The position numbers were made by a program, and so were the translations under genes. Below are positions 1-12,300 of a DNA stretch of 64,000 nucleotides, in pieces. The notes under the pieces were generated by a model that saw nothing but the letters and a program-made list of their open reading frames with translations, was not told the DNA's origin and did not search any database. Source of the stretch: Anaeramoeba flamelloides (taxonomy: Eukaryota > Metamonada > Anaeramoebidae); assembly GCA_027625915.1 (NCBI GenBank), contig JANTQA010000032.1, positions 7,192,001 to 7,256,000 of the forward strand. The letters run 5' to 3'. Position 1 is the first letter of the stretch. The number at the start of each line of letters is the position of its first letter.

Positions 1-76
1 TTTGGTAAATAAATGTTTCTATATAAAATCCGAAAAAATAAAGAAAAATTCAATATTTTGACTTGTTTTTTTCTTT

Positions 77-903
77 CAGGGAGTAGCCACGGTAAAAGGA
101 AATTTTTCTCCTATTTTGCGATTTTGAAGAGGATCAGAAAATAAAATTTTTTACTTTAGTTGTAACTCATTGATTTTTATTATTTCAAATACTCCATTCA
201 TTCGATTTTTTAAAATTTTTGTTCAAAGTTTCAAAAAAATTACAACAATAGAAGGTTGAGTTGAATTGGTTAAAATAATATTTCCAAAACTTGAATGACT
301 TATCTTTTATCCTGATCTCAAAATTCTATTGTGAAATTTAATTTTTTCATTTGTTATTTTTTCATCAAATTTGAATTTTTTTTTCTCATGACAACAAAAA
401 GCAATAAGATAGATTTTTTTAATATTGACATTGAGATAAATGGATTTTATTTCAAAAGAAAAACAATATTACACTTGGTAGTATTACCAAAGGAAATACC
501 AATAGGAGTTTAATAGCTAGAAGGATCCCAAAACACAACGATTATCCCAAAAAATAACTTTTTAGGGGCTTATAAGCTTAGGGTTGGTAGAATTGGGGAC
601 GTGAATAGAATTATATTTTATGAAATTTTAAACTATAAAATAACTATAAGTTTTATTCCAAGAATCTAAAATTATCCTCTTCCAAAAAAAAATATTCATT
701 ATAAAAATAATAATAATAGAACCAATTTTATCAATTCTTTCCCCCCCTTTTTTATTGTTTAACATTACTAAAAAAAAATATTAATAATTTATTTTACAAT
801 TTTTTTTAAACAATATATCTTCATACACCACTAAAATAAAATACTCTTTTCTCACCCATCTCAAAATTTTATCATGCCTCATGATGTAGCTAACACCTTT
901 AAA
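77..903. mobile_element. Decayed DNA-transposon-like repeat, TTAAGGGAGTA family, copy 1
   Basis: This block is collinear with 43141-44505: both start with GGGAGTA(G/A)CCAC and share GAAGAGGATCAGAAAATAA, a GTTGAGTTGAATTG stretch and an end near TATCATG(C/T)CT. The right-hand copy has 12-bp inverted ends, CTTAAGGGAGTA; here the ends are degraded (about AGGGAGTAGCCAC against AGGTGTTAGCTAC). Both copies hold a patch that reads IARRIPKH in one frame, possibly the remains of a helix-turn-helix. The short ORF at 331-513 is inside the repeat and is not taken as a gene. Class is inferred, not proven. Confidence 0.6.
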
Positions 904-947
904 TCATTTTTTTTTTATTTGTAGTTTTATTTTTCAATCTATACATA

Positions 948-1427
948 CAGTGGTGTAAATAACCCATTCAGACAACCTTTAACCCATTACTAAAATTTAA
1001 CCAGTGTTTTTTTTTTTTCAGAAATGGGTATTGGAAGACCAGAATGCAATTATATATTCTTTGTATAGATTCAAATCGACTTTAGACGTTAGATCTTTGA
1101 TTAATCAAAATGATTCAATTATATTAAATGCTTTTGTTTTAAAAATTGCATCATATTTACAAAATTTTTGAGATTGAATTTTGTTTTTATAAAAATTCAA
1201 AAAATGAAATATGGCACATTTTTTTGTCAAAAAATTGCATTTTAATCTTTCTTTATCTTGATAATTCTTTTTTAAAATTTATTTAAAGAACCCAATTTCT
1301 TATTTATATACTGTTTTGATCCCATTGATTTGTTTCTTTTATTTCTAGAATCAGTTAATATTTTTTTTGGATGAGTTAAATTCTAATAATGGGTTAAAAT
1401 AAATAACATGTGTTATTTACACCACTG
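948..1427. mobile_element. MITE-like element with CAGTGGTGTAAATAAC inverted ends (480 bp)
   Basis: The ends CAGTGGTGTAAATAAC and GTTATTTACACCACTG are perfect 16-bp inverted repeats. Similarity resumes further in: TAACCCATTACTAAAATTTA on the left against the reverse complement of TAAATTCTAATAATGGGTTA on the right. TA precedes the left end and CA follows the right, so a TA target duplication may have decayed. No ORF. Terminal CAGT(G) is common in Tc1/mariner elements; assignment to that superfamily is inference. Confidence 0.75.
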
Positions 1428-1512
1428 CACAACACAATCTGAATTGTAATTAATAAGCTGAAAATTTGTTTCATTAAAATTTCAAATAAGGGTATACTTA
1501 AGAAAAATCTCA

Positions 1513-1693
1513 TTAAGGGACTAATTTCTATTAAATTTTTTTACATAAATTTAAGAGAGATCGAGAAAATTTTTTGTCAATTACTTAGATTTATAAAAAA
1601 CCTGTTTATTTTCAATATTAAACATATTTCAAGAATGGGAATCCTTATTTAGGAATCAGTAAAAAAAAAAAATCAGGGACTATTAGTCTCTTA
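1513..1693. mobile_element. Short inverted-repeat element, TTAAGGGACTAAT ends
   Basis: A 181-bp AT-rich segment starts TTAAGGGACTAAT and ends ATTAGTCTCTTAA, 13-bp inverted ends with one mismatch. The TTAAGGG start recalls the ends of the element at 43141-44505 and the right end of the repeat at 61690-62420. No coding content. Confidence 0.5.
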
Positions 1694-3756
1694 AAAGAAC
1701 TATTTCTTTATTGAAGCACAATCGAAATTTACACAATTTGAATTTAATAAGGATAAAATGATAATTATACTATATACAGACAAAAAACACTTCATTTAAT
1801 TTTTATTACTTTTATCTTTTTTGGATATTTATTGTTTGTCAAATGCTAGAATATTGTGAAGTTTTTCTAATCTTTGTTTCTGCTGCTAAAAGTGCATTTT
1901 TAACACAACTTTTTACATATATTTTTGTATATCGAACTTCAGGCTTGAATCATATAAATAAAGAGCAGAAACTTTAAATCTTACAAGTTTGACAATTTTT
2001 TAAATAACAAGAATTCTTTTGTGCCTAATTAAATGACCACACCCTTTAACATTTTTGGTTCCTTTTTATGTTTTTTTTTAACAAACCATAAATCACCACT
2101 CTTTTCTTTTTTTTTAATTGTCCAAATAAAAGTTCGAAAGTTTTAAATCTTTTTTAAATTTTTTTTATTTGAAAAATCTAAATTTTCAATAAAGTTTTAT
2201 TTTCTTTGGTATATATTTAATCTAAAAAAAATAATTTTTACTTCTGTTTTTATAAATCAATCCTAGCGAGTGAATATTAATCCGTTAAAAAGCTGTAACT
2301 GATTTATTTATAAATCTATCCATTCTTTCATATTCAATCTGTTTCAAATCAAATACTTCAAGATTACTTTTATTGATTAAAAAAAGAACTTTGAAAAAAA
2401 AAGTAATACTTACTCCTATTATTGAGATTATTTTATTGAAATACTCAGTTGAGTTTTTAAAGCACCTTTACCACCTTTCTATATTTTTATTCAAGATTTA
2501 TACTATATTCTAAACAAATTTTCCAGTATATAAAATATTTTGTAAACCTTTTTTTATATAGTTTTTGATTATGTGGGTTTATCCAGAATCTTTTTCTTAT
2601 TACAAAAATGCTTTCTCAATTAATTTTTAAACAAGTTAAAGAAACTTTCGCAACCAAAGTAAGAACATCTGCAAATATTCAAAACAGACAACTAAAGTTA
2701 AAAATTTTTTTTATAATTGTGAAAATGAAAATAAAAATAGGAAACAGTATAAATCTTAATAGCTCATATCTACTTTTATTCAAATAGAATTTTAATTGAG
2801 AGATTGACAAAATAGTTTAAAAATATTACAAATCTTTCACCAAAAATGTGAATCATACAAAGTAAAATAACTTAATTATTTTGAAACATTTTTATCCCAA
2901 TGAAATTTTGTTCTGTACAAGATCTCTTTGTACAAAAAGAAAACAACCCAAACTAAGTTCTTAAGGCAATTCAATATTATAAAATTTCTGTTTGTCTGAA
3001 GAAGTATCCTATTCACCAAATTAACACTTTCTTCTCAAACTCTTACAAATCTTGTAAAAAATAAATCATTTGATTTGATATTTATTGATAATCCCTAATT
3101 GAAAAGGATTTTAACTTGATCTTAAAAATTTTACCCAAATCTAATTCATTTTCAAATCTAGAGAAAAAAACTAATAAAAACTTGGGACATTCTTTTCAGT
3201 TAAAGTACTAATATATTTCAGGAAAATTTTCAAAATCAAGTTAAAATAGTTTTGAAATTACAAGATTAACTATAAATATCCATTTAATGAGGATCTGATT
3301 GAAAAGATTTCTGAGAGTTTTTAAAGAAGGACTTAACTTTACAAATTAGATACTATATACACAGAACGGAAATATGAAATTAATGAAAACCCTTAATAAA
3401 ATTTTTTCGAAGATTTTTTTAAATTTTTATTTCGACACACCTGTAAAAAAATAATTTTATAATTTTTGTTTTGAAAGATTTCTGATTAACTAGAAAACAA
3501 AATCATTCTAATAAAAGGTAAATTTGAAAAATCAAATTGTATTTTTGTAACTAAACTCAGTCCAAAGATCAACAATTTTTCATAGATATAGTTATGTGAT
3601 CATAATTTGGCTATTCTAGGAGGATAAAATTAATTTTTTTTAATAGTGTGTTGGAATTCAAAAAAATCCTTGAAAAATAATTTAGTTATCACTAAAATCA
3701 TTTCTTCTTCAAAGACTAATTTTTTAATTAAATCTATTTATTGAAAAAAACATACA
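1694..3756. other. Non-coding stretch upstream of the Rab1 gene
   Basis: No ORF or clear repeat structure was recognised. The sequence is AT-rich with short homopolymer runs. The Rab1 promoter should lie at its right end, but no distinctive motif stands out. Confidence 0.5.
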
Positions 3757-5376
3757 ATGAACCCAAAAATTGATTACCTCTTTAAACTTTTATTAATTGG
3801 TTTGTTTTTTTTTTTTATTTTATTCTTTTGCTTCTCACAATTAACTTTTCTATTACATTTTGTGATATTAATGTTTATACTTTTTCGTTTTATAAAATTA
3901 GGTGACAGTGGTGTTGGAAAGTCTTGTCTTTTATTGCGCTTTGCTGTAAATTTTTTTCGCGTTTCCTATCTATTTTCCTTGTGGCTTTAGATAATTTAAA
4001 TCCCCAAAACATTTTTCTGTATTCATTATTAAAATTCTTTATTCTTTGATATTTATACTTTTAGGACAATAATTACACTGAAAATTATATTAGTACAATT
4101 GTAAATTTTCTTCAAGAGATTCGAAACATGATCTTAATTTCTTTTCTTTTCTTTTTTTTATCTAGTCTTTTTTCTCAAAATATTAATAATTTTGTTCGAC
4201 TTTTTAATTCAAATTGTCTTTTTATCAAAATCAAACAGGGTGTAGATTTCAAAATCAAAACAATTGATCTGGATGGAAAAAGTGCTAAACTTCAAATTGT
4301 AATTCTCTTCTCCTCTTTTATTATATTTTCGAGTTTTTTCTCTAATTCTTTTTCTTTTTGATATTTCATCCTTTCTAACAATTTCGATACAAACAAAACC
4401 CTCAAAAAATTTTATATAACTAAAGTGGGACACAGCTGGGCAAGTAAGTATTCCCTTTGTTTTTCTTCTTTGTTTACTTTCTCAGAAACAAAAAATACTA
4501 AAATTCTTTCATTTTCTAATCCCTGAAAAGTCAATAGAAAAATGGATGAAAAATCAAAAATTTTAACAGTTTTTCATCAAAGGATTCTCTTAAAAAGGTT
4601 GTTCGAAAACCATATAATACTATTTATTGTAAAATAAATTTAACACAATTTTCATTCAGCTTTTCATAAATAGATTTAAAAATTATGAAACATTTCTAAT
4701 TTTATAATTCTGAAAACCAGTTTAAATTATTATTCCCCCCTTTTTAGAATTGGGTAACTTATGGTTAATTTTAATTCTTAAGAGGGTTATGTTTTTGTTG
4801 ATAAGCTGAATGAAAATTTAGATGTTTTTATTTTATAATTATCAGTACCAAGAGAACAATTGTTTCTTGTAAAAATGTTAAAACTTTTAATTACATCCCT
4901 TTTCAAAATGACTATAAAAATTATTGATAACTTGAATAATTCTTGATTTTTATTTCAAACTAAAAAAACAGGAACGATTCCGAACCATCACTTCCTCATA
5001 CTATAGAGGGGCCAATGGAATTATTATTGTCTACGATACAACAGATCTTAATTCTTTTAATAACGTAAAAACTTGGCTTCAAGAAATTAATCAATTTGCA
5101 AGCAAAAATGTTCACAAACTTTTGGTTGGTAACAAATCTGATCTTGTCTCAAAAAGAGTTGTCAAATACGAAACAGCCAAATCACTTGCCGACCAACTTG
5201 ATATTCCATTTATTGAAACTTCTGCAAAAAATTCTTCTAATGTCGAAGAAGCATTTCAACTTATGGCAAAAGAAATGAAAAAAAAACTAATCACAAATAA
5301 TTATGAAGGATTTCAAAACACAAAAAGTGTTATTATCCGTAATTCTAAGGTTGAAAAAAAAACCAATTGCTGTTGA
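3757..5376 (+). CDS. Rab1-type small GTPase, 6 exons, 201 aa
   Basis: Ras-superfamily GTPase of the Rab1/Ypt1 type, which directs ER-to-Golgi vesicle tethering at membranes. Exons: 3757-3799, 3902-3945, 4065-4100, 4239-4298, 4426-4443, 4972-5376; all introns are GT-AG. Seen in the protein: P-loop GDSGVGKS (residues 15-22), switch I YISTIGVDFK (38-47; Thr40 binds Mg), WDTAGQE (62-68), NKSD (121-124), ETSAK (149-153) and a C-terminal CC (200-201) for double geranylgeranylation. Length is normal for a Rab. Exon 5 is only 18 nt and encodes WDTAGQ. Intron 1 uses a GTTTGT donor and cuts the P-loop glycine codon; the other four are phase 0. The start is the only ATG giving the usual short N-terminus before [10 protein letters not shown]. 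Rab1 is preferred over Rab8 from the motif context, but only a phylogeny would settle the subfamily. Confidence 0.93.
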
Positions 5377-8300
5377 GTCTTTATCATAAAGCAATGAATT
5401 AATTACAAATATTATTATTTATACAGCTTATTCTCCTATTCCAACTATGGCGGTTAAAAACATTTATTAATGAATTAAGCTTAATTTCCAAAGAAAAAAA
5501 TACATCAAGTTACCCATTATTAATCATTTATTTTTTTTACTTTTGATTATTTTCATTTGATATAAATAAAAAATTAAAAATTATTGTTTGTTTGATTACT
5601 TTTTTTTGAGTTTTTGATTTTATTGTTTTTTATTTTTATGAAAGAGTACTTAATCAATATTTTGTTAAATTTTCAATTTTTAGATCTTATAAAATTTTCT
5701 TAATTTTTTATTTTGTTTTTAATTTTTTTTTTTTTTTGGTATTCTTTTTTCTTCTTTTTCTTTTTTTAATAATTAAAACTGAAAAAAAAAAAGGAAAAAA
5801 AAAAAAAAATTGAAAACCCCAAACTAACTTTAAGAAAATAGAGAATTTGTAATTTCTTTTAAAATAATTATATTTTAAAAAAATCTTATTGACAAAAATT
5901 TAAATTTTCCTAAATGAAATTGAGAAAATTTGTAAATGACATTTTGATGAAAGGTACCCAAAAATTGTGTTTTAATTTTTTATTTTTAGGAAATTTTAAT
6001 TTGTGTTTAGGTCTTGCTTTTATGAATATCAACTCTCCTCCAAAGTTAATTGTTTTAATTAGTTATCAGCAATCTCATGTGTTAGGTTGGTTCTTCAATT
6101 AAAAATATTTTTTTCATTTTTGGCTGAGATAATTTGAGTGAAATGGAGTTTTGAAAAAAAAATAATGGTAATCATAGAATGACGATACTTTAATTACAAT
6201 TTTATCATGAGTAATAAAGTTTCTTTTCTATAAATAAATATATAAAGACTTTAATCACTTGATTTTATTATATTCATTACTGTTAACAGTTTGATGATTT
6301 TTAAAAATATATAGTTGGATTTTTTTTTTTTTTTTTTTGAGTAAAAATTTTATTTATCTATATTTAAAAAAATACAATTTAATTCAAATTTGAGATTTTT
6401 ATTTGAATTGATGATAAACAATTGTTCAAAAAACATGATGTATACTTCTAATATTACTTTCACACAGAAAAATAAAAGATTAATTATAAATATTGATTAA
6501 ACTTTGTTTCTGGTGATTTTTCAAGAAACAATTAAACAATATAAAATTATACTCTATTTTTTCAAATTTCGAAAAATAATACTGAAGTTTCCTAGATTTT
6601 TCAGGATTCAAAAAAAAATAAGTGAATTCTTCCATTATATTATACCCCCCCCCCAATTCTGGAAAACCTTATGAAAGTGTCTGTTGAGTGCCTAGATTTT
6701 TTTAAATTTAAGAAATTAAAAAAAAAATTCTAAAAATTTTCTTTTTATTTCTCAAATTAAAAAAAAGCTAACGGCGGTTTTCCAGAATCAAAAAGAATAG
6801 AAAAAAATCTTATATTTTGTTCTATTCTTTTAAATGCTGTAAAACCTAACGAAAATGTTCATCGAGGGCCTCAGAGTGCCATAAAGTGCAATAAATTAAG
6901 TAAAATCAAAGATTATTCTCTTTTCTTTTGAATACTGGAAAAGCTAACATTGTTTTTTTTTTTTGATTTAACCAATGAAGAGAAATGTAAGAAATTTATG
7001 GTGTATTTCAAAAATTATAAAAAAACGATCCAAGTGTCCATCAAGTCATGCAGAGTACAGTAAAGTGCCTAGATTTTTTTGAGTTTAAAAGAATGGAGTA
7101 TAATTCATAGTTTTTACTATATATATTCAATTTTAGTAAATGTAACTGAAAAACAAAAACAAAGAATATTTTTTCCAATTTAAAAAAATAAATAATTCTT
7201 TAATAGCCAAAATAATTAATTCTCCAATTAAAAGTAATAATTAAATTTAAAATAACTTTGAAAGATAAGAAAAATTGTAAACCTCTACTAAAAAAAATAA
7301 TAAAAAAATTTATTCCAATCAAATTTAAAAATAATATTATAGAAAAAATTGCTTTTTTTAACTTAATTGTTAAATATCTTAAAAAATAATTTTTGTTCAA
7401 AGACCTTTTATTAACCAATAGTATTTATTATAATTGAAGTTATAAAAAATGATATATTGTTATATTAAGTGTTAAGTCATTTAGGTTATTACAATTTTTT
7501 GAAATTGAAAAAAAAAATTATCAATTTTTTATAAGTACCTTACACTAACGAAAAACCAAAATGTGATAAAAGACCACTCTAGTATAATTTACTATCAAAA
7601 GAATTGATATTTGAATTTTTTACATTTTTATCCTAGATTAAACTTCTCTATATTGAGAAGAAGAGTTGCTGAGAAAAAAGAGTAAGTGATTATTGCCTAT
7701 AATATAACACTGAAACACAAAAGAATAAGTAACTTGAAAATAAAAACCAAAAAGCAAAGGTTAAAAAGGACCAAAGGTTTTTAGCAAATCATGATCAAAA
7801 AGAAAAAAGAATTATCAACAATTAAATATCCAGAACAAGTAAAAATTTATGATAAATTATCAAATTATTACATCAGCCAAAAGTATCGTTGTTGGTGATA
7901 TGGGGATATCCTTGATTAAATATAGCATGGGTTTTTTTTTTTATTTATTTTTTTACTAATTGCTTCTTATAAACCCTTTTTAATTTTCTTTTTTTTTTGT
8001 TTTATCTTTTTTCTTTTTTTTTATCCTTAATTCTTTTCAATTTTTTACTTTTTAAACATAAAAAAAAATTGGGTATGTCTTTTCATTGAACAATTGTGGA
8101 ATCTAATATTTTACACTTAATTTTCCTCAAATGTAATTTAGTTAATGGGTATTTAGAGTGTAATTCACACTTCTTCAATCAAAAAAAATTCGATATTAAA
8201 ATCAAAAAAATGTTATAAATCGATACTTAATTGTAAATTTAAATCATTTTAAATTATGATTCTGAATCCAATGTATTTATAACCTTGAATTTCTTTCCAA

Positions 8301-9142
8301 ATTGATATTTGTTATAAAAAATATAAAAAAAAGTTTTTAAATAATTTTATTTTAAAAATTCTTATTTCATTCATTTTTATTATATGTAGTTAAAAAAAGA
8401 ATATATCTGAAAGTTAATATAAAGGGATTGAAAGAAAAAAAATCAAAAAAAACACATCCAAAAAATTTAATTCAGAGAAAAAGAAAAATTTAGAAAAAAA
8501 TGCAAAGTAATATATTGAAATATTTTAATTTTTACATTTCAATGAAAAAAGAAAAATTATCTTATAAAATAAATTCATCCAATAAATCATTTTTTCTGAA
8601 AAAGTATTCAAAAAATAATCCAATTATCTTGAACCAAAACTAGAGCCAGAAGAATTTAATAAAAATAGGATTTTTAAAATTCATTTTAGGATTTCTTTAA
8701 AATAAGCGAAAGAAATTTATATTCTCAAAAATTTTCCAAACAAAAGTTTTTCGATGAAGAATTAAAAAAAGAAATTGAATAAAGAAGAAGTAATAGTATC
8801 AAATGTTAAAGATAAGATCAAGAAACAAATAATTTTTATTATTTATTTTTTCTTGAAAAGCCTTTTTAATTATTTTGTTTCAATTTTTTAACTGGTTTGA
8901 AAATAGATTCTACTAGGATATAATTTTACACTTCCTTTTTTATTCAATATCAATATATTTAGTTCACGAAATGATTTTAATGATTCAATTTCTCATAACC
9001 TGTGGTACTCAAAATTTGTAAAATTGAATTACTCATTTAAAAAAATTAACCAAAATAAAAATATTATCGTTATTGGAATCCAAAAAAATTATTTAAAGTC
9101 TTGATCTGAAAAATATTATTTAATAAAAATTTTGTCAAATAA

Positions 9143-9174
<32 letters not shown>

Positions 9175-9387
9175 CTCTGGAATAATAAAATATTAGGTTA
9201 GGTTTTTAAAATGTTTCTTTTTAATATTGAAAATTTTCTTGCTTGATTTGAAAATAACTAAAGAATTTTATATTTGGATAAGAATTCTGGTGTACTTGTG
9301 TTTAAAGAATTAAAATTTTAAATTAATAAAAATAAAAAAAATATGGCTATAAATATAAATTAAATTAGGAAAAATGAGAAAAATTGA
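5377..9387. other. Intergenic region between Rab1 and the Rab32 3' end
   Basis: The genes converge on this 4-kb region. It contains poly(T)/poly(A) tracts just after Rab1, the hairpin cluster at 6590-7120 with a run of ten C residues near 6645, and otherwise low-complexity AT DNA. The ORFs at 5914-6102 and 7200-7418 have no recognisable motif. Confidence 0.6.
6590..7120. repeat. Hairpin repeat cluster R1
   Basis: Contains the imperfect palindrome module whose arms read like GGTTTTCCAGAATTCAAAA and TTTTGAATTCTGGAAAACC around an AT-rich loop, here best seen at about 6776-6845. It is flanked by short GTGCC/AAGTG words such as GAGTGCCATAAAGTGC and AGTACAGTAAAGTGCC. The same modules recur near 26010-26350, 39845-40420 and 44515-45000. 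No coding content. Confidence 0.65.
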
Positions 9388-12300
9388 TTAACAACAACCG
9401 CCGCTTGGTTTTTCGACATCTTCTTCATCGTCAAGATTAAAACCGTCACCACCGTTTTGTGCATGTTTGATATCATTTTTTAAGATGTGATCAACAAGAT
9501 GTCTTGTTGCCTTTCCAATATTTTTGTTTTCTTTAGCACTTGTTGCAAACCAGCCGATGAATCCGTGTTCTTTGCAAAATTGGTTCATTTCTTCTTCTGT
9601 TTTACCCCATCCTTCTTTTTCGTTAACAAGATCAATTTTATTTGCAACTAATACAACTGGTATTGGCTTATCATCTTTAGTTCTTACTTTTTGATCAACA
9701 TCTTCTTTCCACTTAATAACAGCTTCAAAGGTTGCCATTCTAGTGACATCAAAAACAAGGAGGGCCCCAACAGCTTCTTTATAATATACCCTTGTCATAT
9801 TTCCATATCTTTCTTGTCCTATTTCAAGTTATATCATGTTTTAGAATTGTAATTAAAAAAAAAAAAATTTAAACCATAGAAAACAAAGAGGAAGTTTTAA
9901 AAAATCAAGTTATTAATAAAAACATTTTTTGGAAAATAAGAATTGAGAAAAAGAATTTTATTTCGATCAATTAAAAAAACGGAAAAATTCTAAAAATCTA
10001 AATTCAAAAAATGTTGTCTTTTTTGCAAAATACACATTTACATGTTTCTCTAAATTCAAGAACAAAAACAAATATTTTTATTCCTTTACTCTTTTTAACA
10101 AAACAATAATTTTTTAGATTTTTGTTTTCTTTTCGATATTGAATTTTTTTTATTTTTATTGTTTCTCTTTGTGATTCATTTATTTTTTAACTTTTTTTTG
10201 AAAAAAAAAAAATAAATTTGATTATTTTTCCATTTACTTTTTTTGATTTTACTTTTTTTTTTCTCTCAAAAAGATTTTTTTGGTTTTTTGGTTTTTTGGT
10301 TTTTTCTTTAAAAAGTAGAGAAAAAGAAAAATAATCAATAGTGCGGTTCCAATTTGGTGGAAAAATTATTTAAGAATAGAAATGGAGATGGAGATTTAAC
10401 TCCTTCTTGTAAGCAATTGCCTTGTATGGGGATTAACTTCCTTCGAGTATGAAAATAATGCCTTGTATGGGGATTAACTTCTGTCAAGTACAGTATGATA
10501 ATAATACCTTGTACTGAGATCAACTTTTGTCAAGTATGTTATTACGCATACAGGTGGTATTATGGCGGTGATCCAGAAATTTTGTGAAAAAGAAAATAAA
10601 TTTGTTTTTTTAAATAAATGTTGGAGTTCAATTGCATTATTGAAAAAGAAAATTGAATACAACCGACTCACCAGTTAATAAAACTAAATAATAAAATTAA
10701 TCAATTTATGAAAAAAAAAACCAATAATTTCAATATAAGCTGAATAACTTGAAAATATTTAGAATGATTGTTTAAAAATTGATTCTTTATTTACATCAAG
10801 ATTTTAAATTAGATTCATTTTAAAAAAGTATAAACAAAAAGTTTTATAAAATTATCTAATATCGTAGACTTATTTCAATAGTTCCTATTTTCAAGAATGT
10901 ATTCGAAACTTGTTTAGTAACATTGTTTTAAAACAACTTTCATGGATCAAAACTAAAATACAAATTTATAAAAATAATCATTTGATCATGAAATAAAACC
11001 AGGTAATAAATTTCTGATTTATCTTTTTGAAGAATTAAAAATGAAAATCCTCAAAAATTATCATTATTTATAATTAATTATAATTTAAAAATATATAAAA
11101 CAATGATTAATCAAGAAGATATTAAACTAATTCAATATATATATATATATATATATATTATAATATTTTATTGAAAATGAAAATCATTATTCAATAGCAA
11201 CATAAGTAAAAAGGTATTCTCAAGTGCCTAATATTTCCTGAAATTTTTTAAATATTTTTAAAATGTTTTGTTTGCTGTATTTATTCTAGTTTTGGATTCT
11301 AATTTTCCCGACAGTAAGAATGGAAATTATTCTTTAAAAGCTTCCACGTGTGTTGGCAAGCGTGTTAATTAGGATACTTTATACAAATAAAGTTCTTTTT
11401 TGCTTTATTAAATGTTCCAATAGAGTTTTATATTAATTTTAATCAGAAAATGAATTAAAAAAGTTTAAAATAAATTTCTTCAAATTCTTAGAAAAATAAT
11501 AATTTTTGTAGGTATTTTATAGATTTTCAACATTAATAGATTGTTTGAAGATGATGATTTAGAATCTGAAAAAACAGTGATCAAGTGTGTTTCCAAAATG
11601 GTAGATTTTTTTTTTTTAGAGAAAAATTTTTGAAAAAATTAATAAATTTACAGAGAAATAACAGTCATAATTATCACTATATTAAAAAAAAAAGTTATAA
11701 TAACGAAAACTCTCGCTTTGCTTTAACAAAATGTGTATTTTGGAAGATGAATATGAAAAAAAAAAAAATTACCAAAAAAAATTTAGAAATTCTACAAATT
11801 TTGAAATTCTGCAAATTTCGAAAATTTACAAGAATTTCCAATTCCGAAATCATCATTTTATTCTCGACACATTTTCGGGATTATCTAAATTATTTTGTAA
11901 GGATCTTATAAATGATCTTATCTGAAAATCTTTATACTTCATTTTATTAAAAGGAATAAAAGTATATATTTATAGTTGAATTGTATTTTGAAAAAAACTA
12001 CTTAAAAAGATGAAAAAGATTGAATTTTAAAAGGTGAGATAATTGGCATATAATAAAATAATTTTTTTATTAAACTTTATCTTTAGAGCCAAAAATCTGA
12101 ATTTTTAAGAAAATAAAAAGTAAACAGTTTTTGAGTGTATTTCAAGAAATATATACAGTCAGTTCCACTTTTAAGGAACAAACTTTGAAGGGAAATTTAA
12201 TGTACGATAAAAATCTCAAATTTAGGTACATTTTTTGGAATTTTTTTTTCTCAGTTTATTTTCCTTGGATCCAAATTAATGTGCTGAAATTTGGGATTTT

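Noticed and set aside
331-513. 60-codon ORF, plus strand
   Set aside because: Lies in a decayed transposon-like repeat; Phe/Lys-rich and not preserved in the related copy at 43141-44505.
4209-4433. Minus-strand ORF across Rab1 exon 4
   Set aside because: Antisense shadow of the Rab1 exons; Lys/Arg-rich with no motif.
11585-11911. 108-codon ORF in Rab32 intron 4
   Set aside because: Composition reflects A- and T-runs; no domain; a second overlapping frame of similar length exists.
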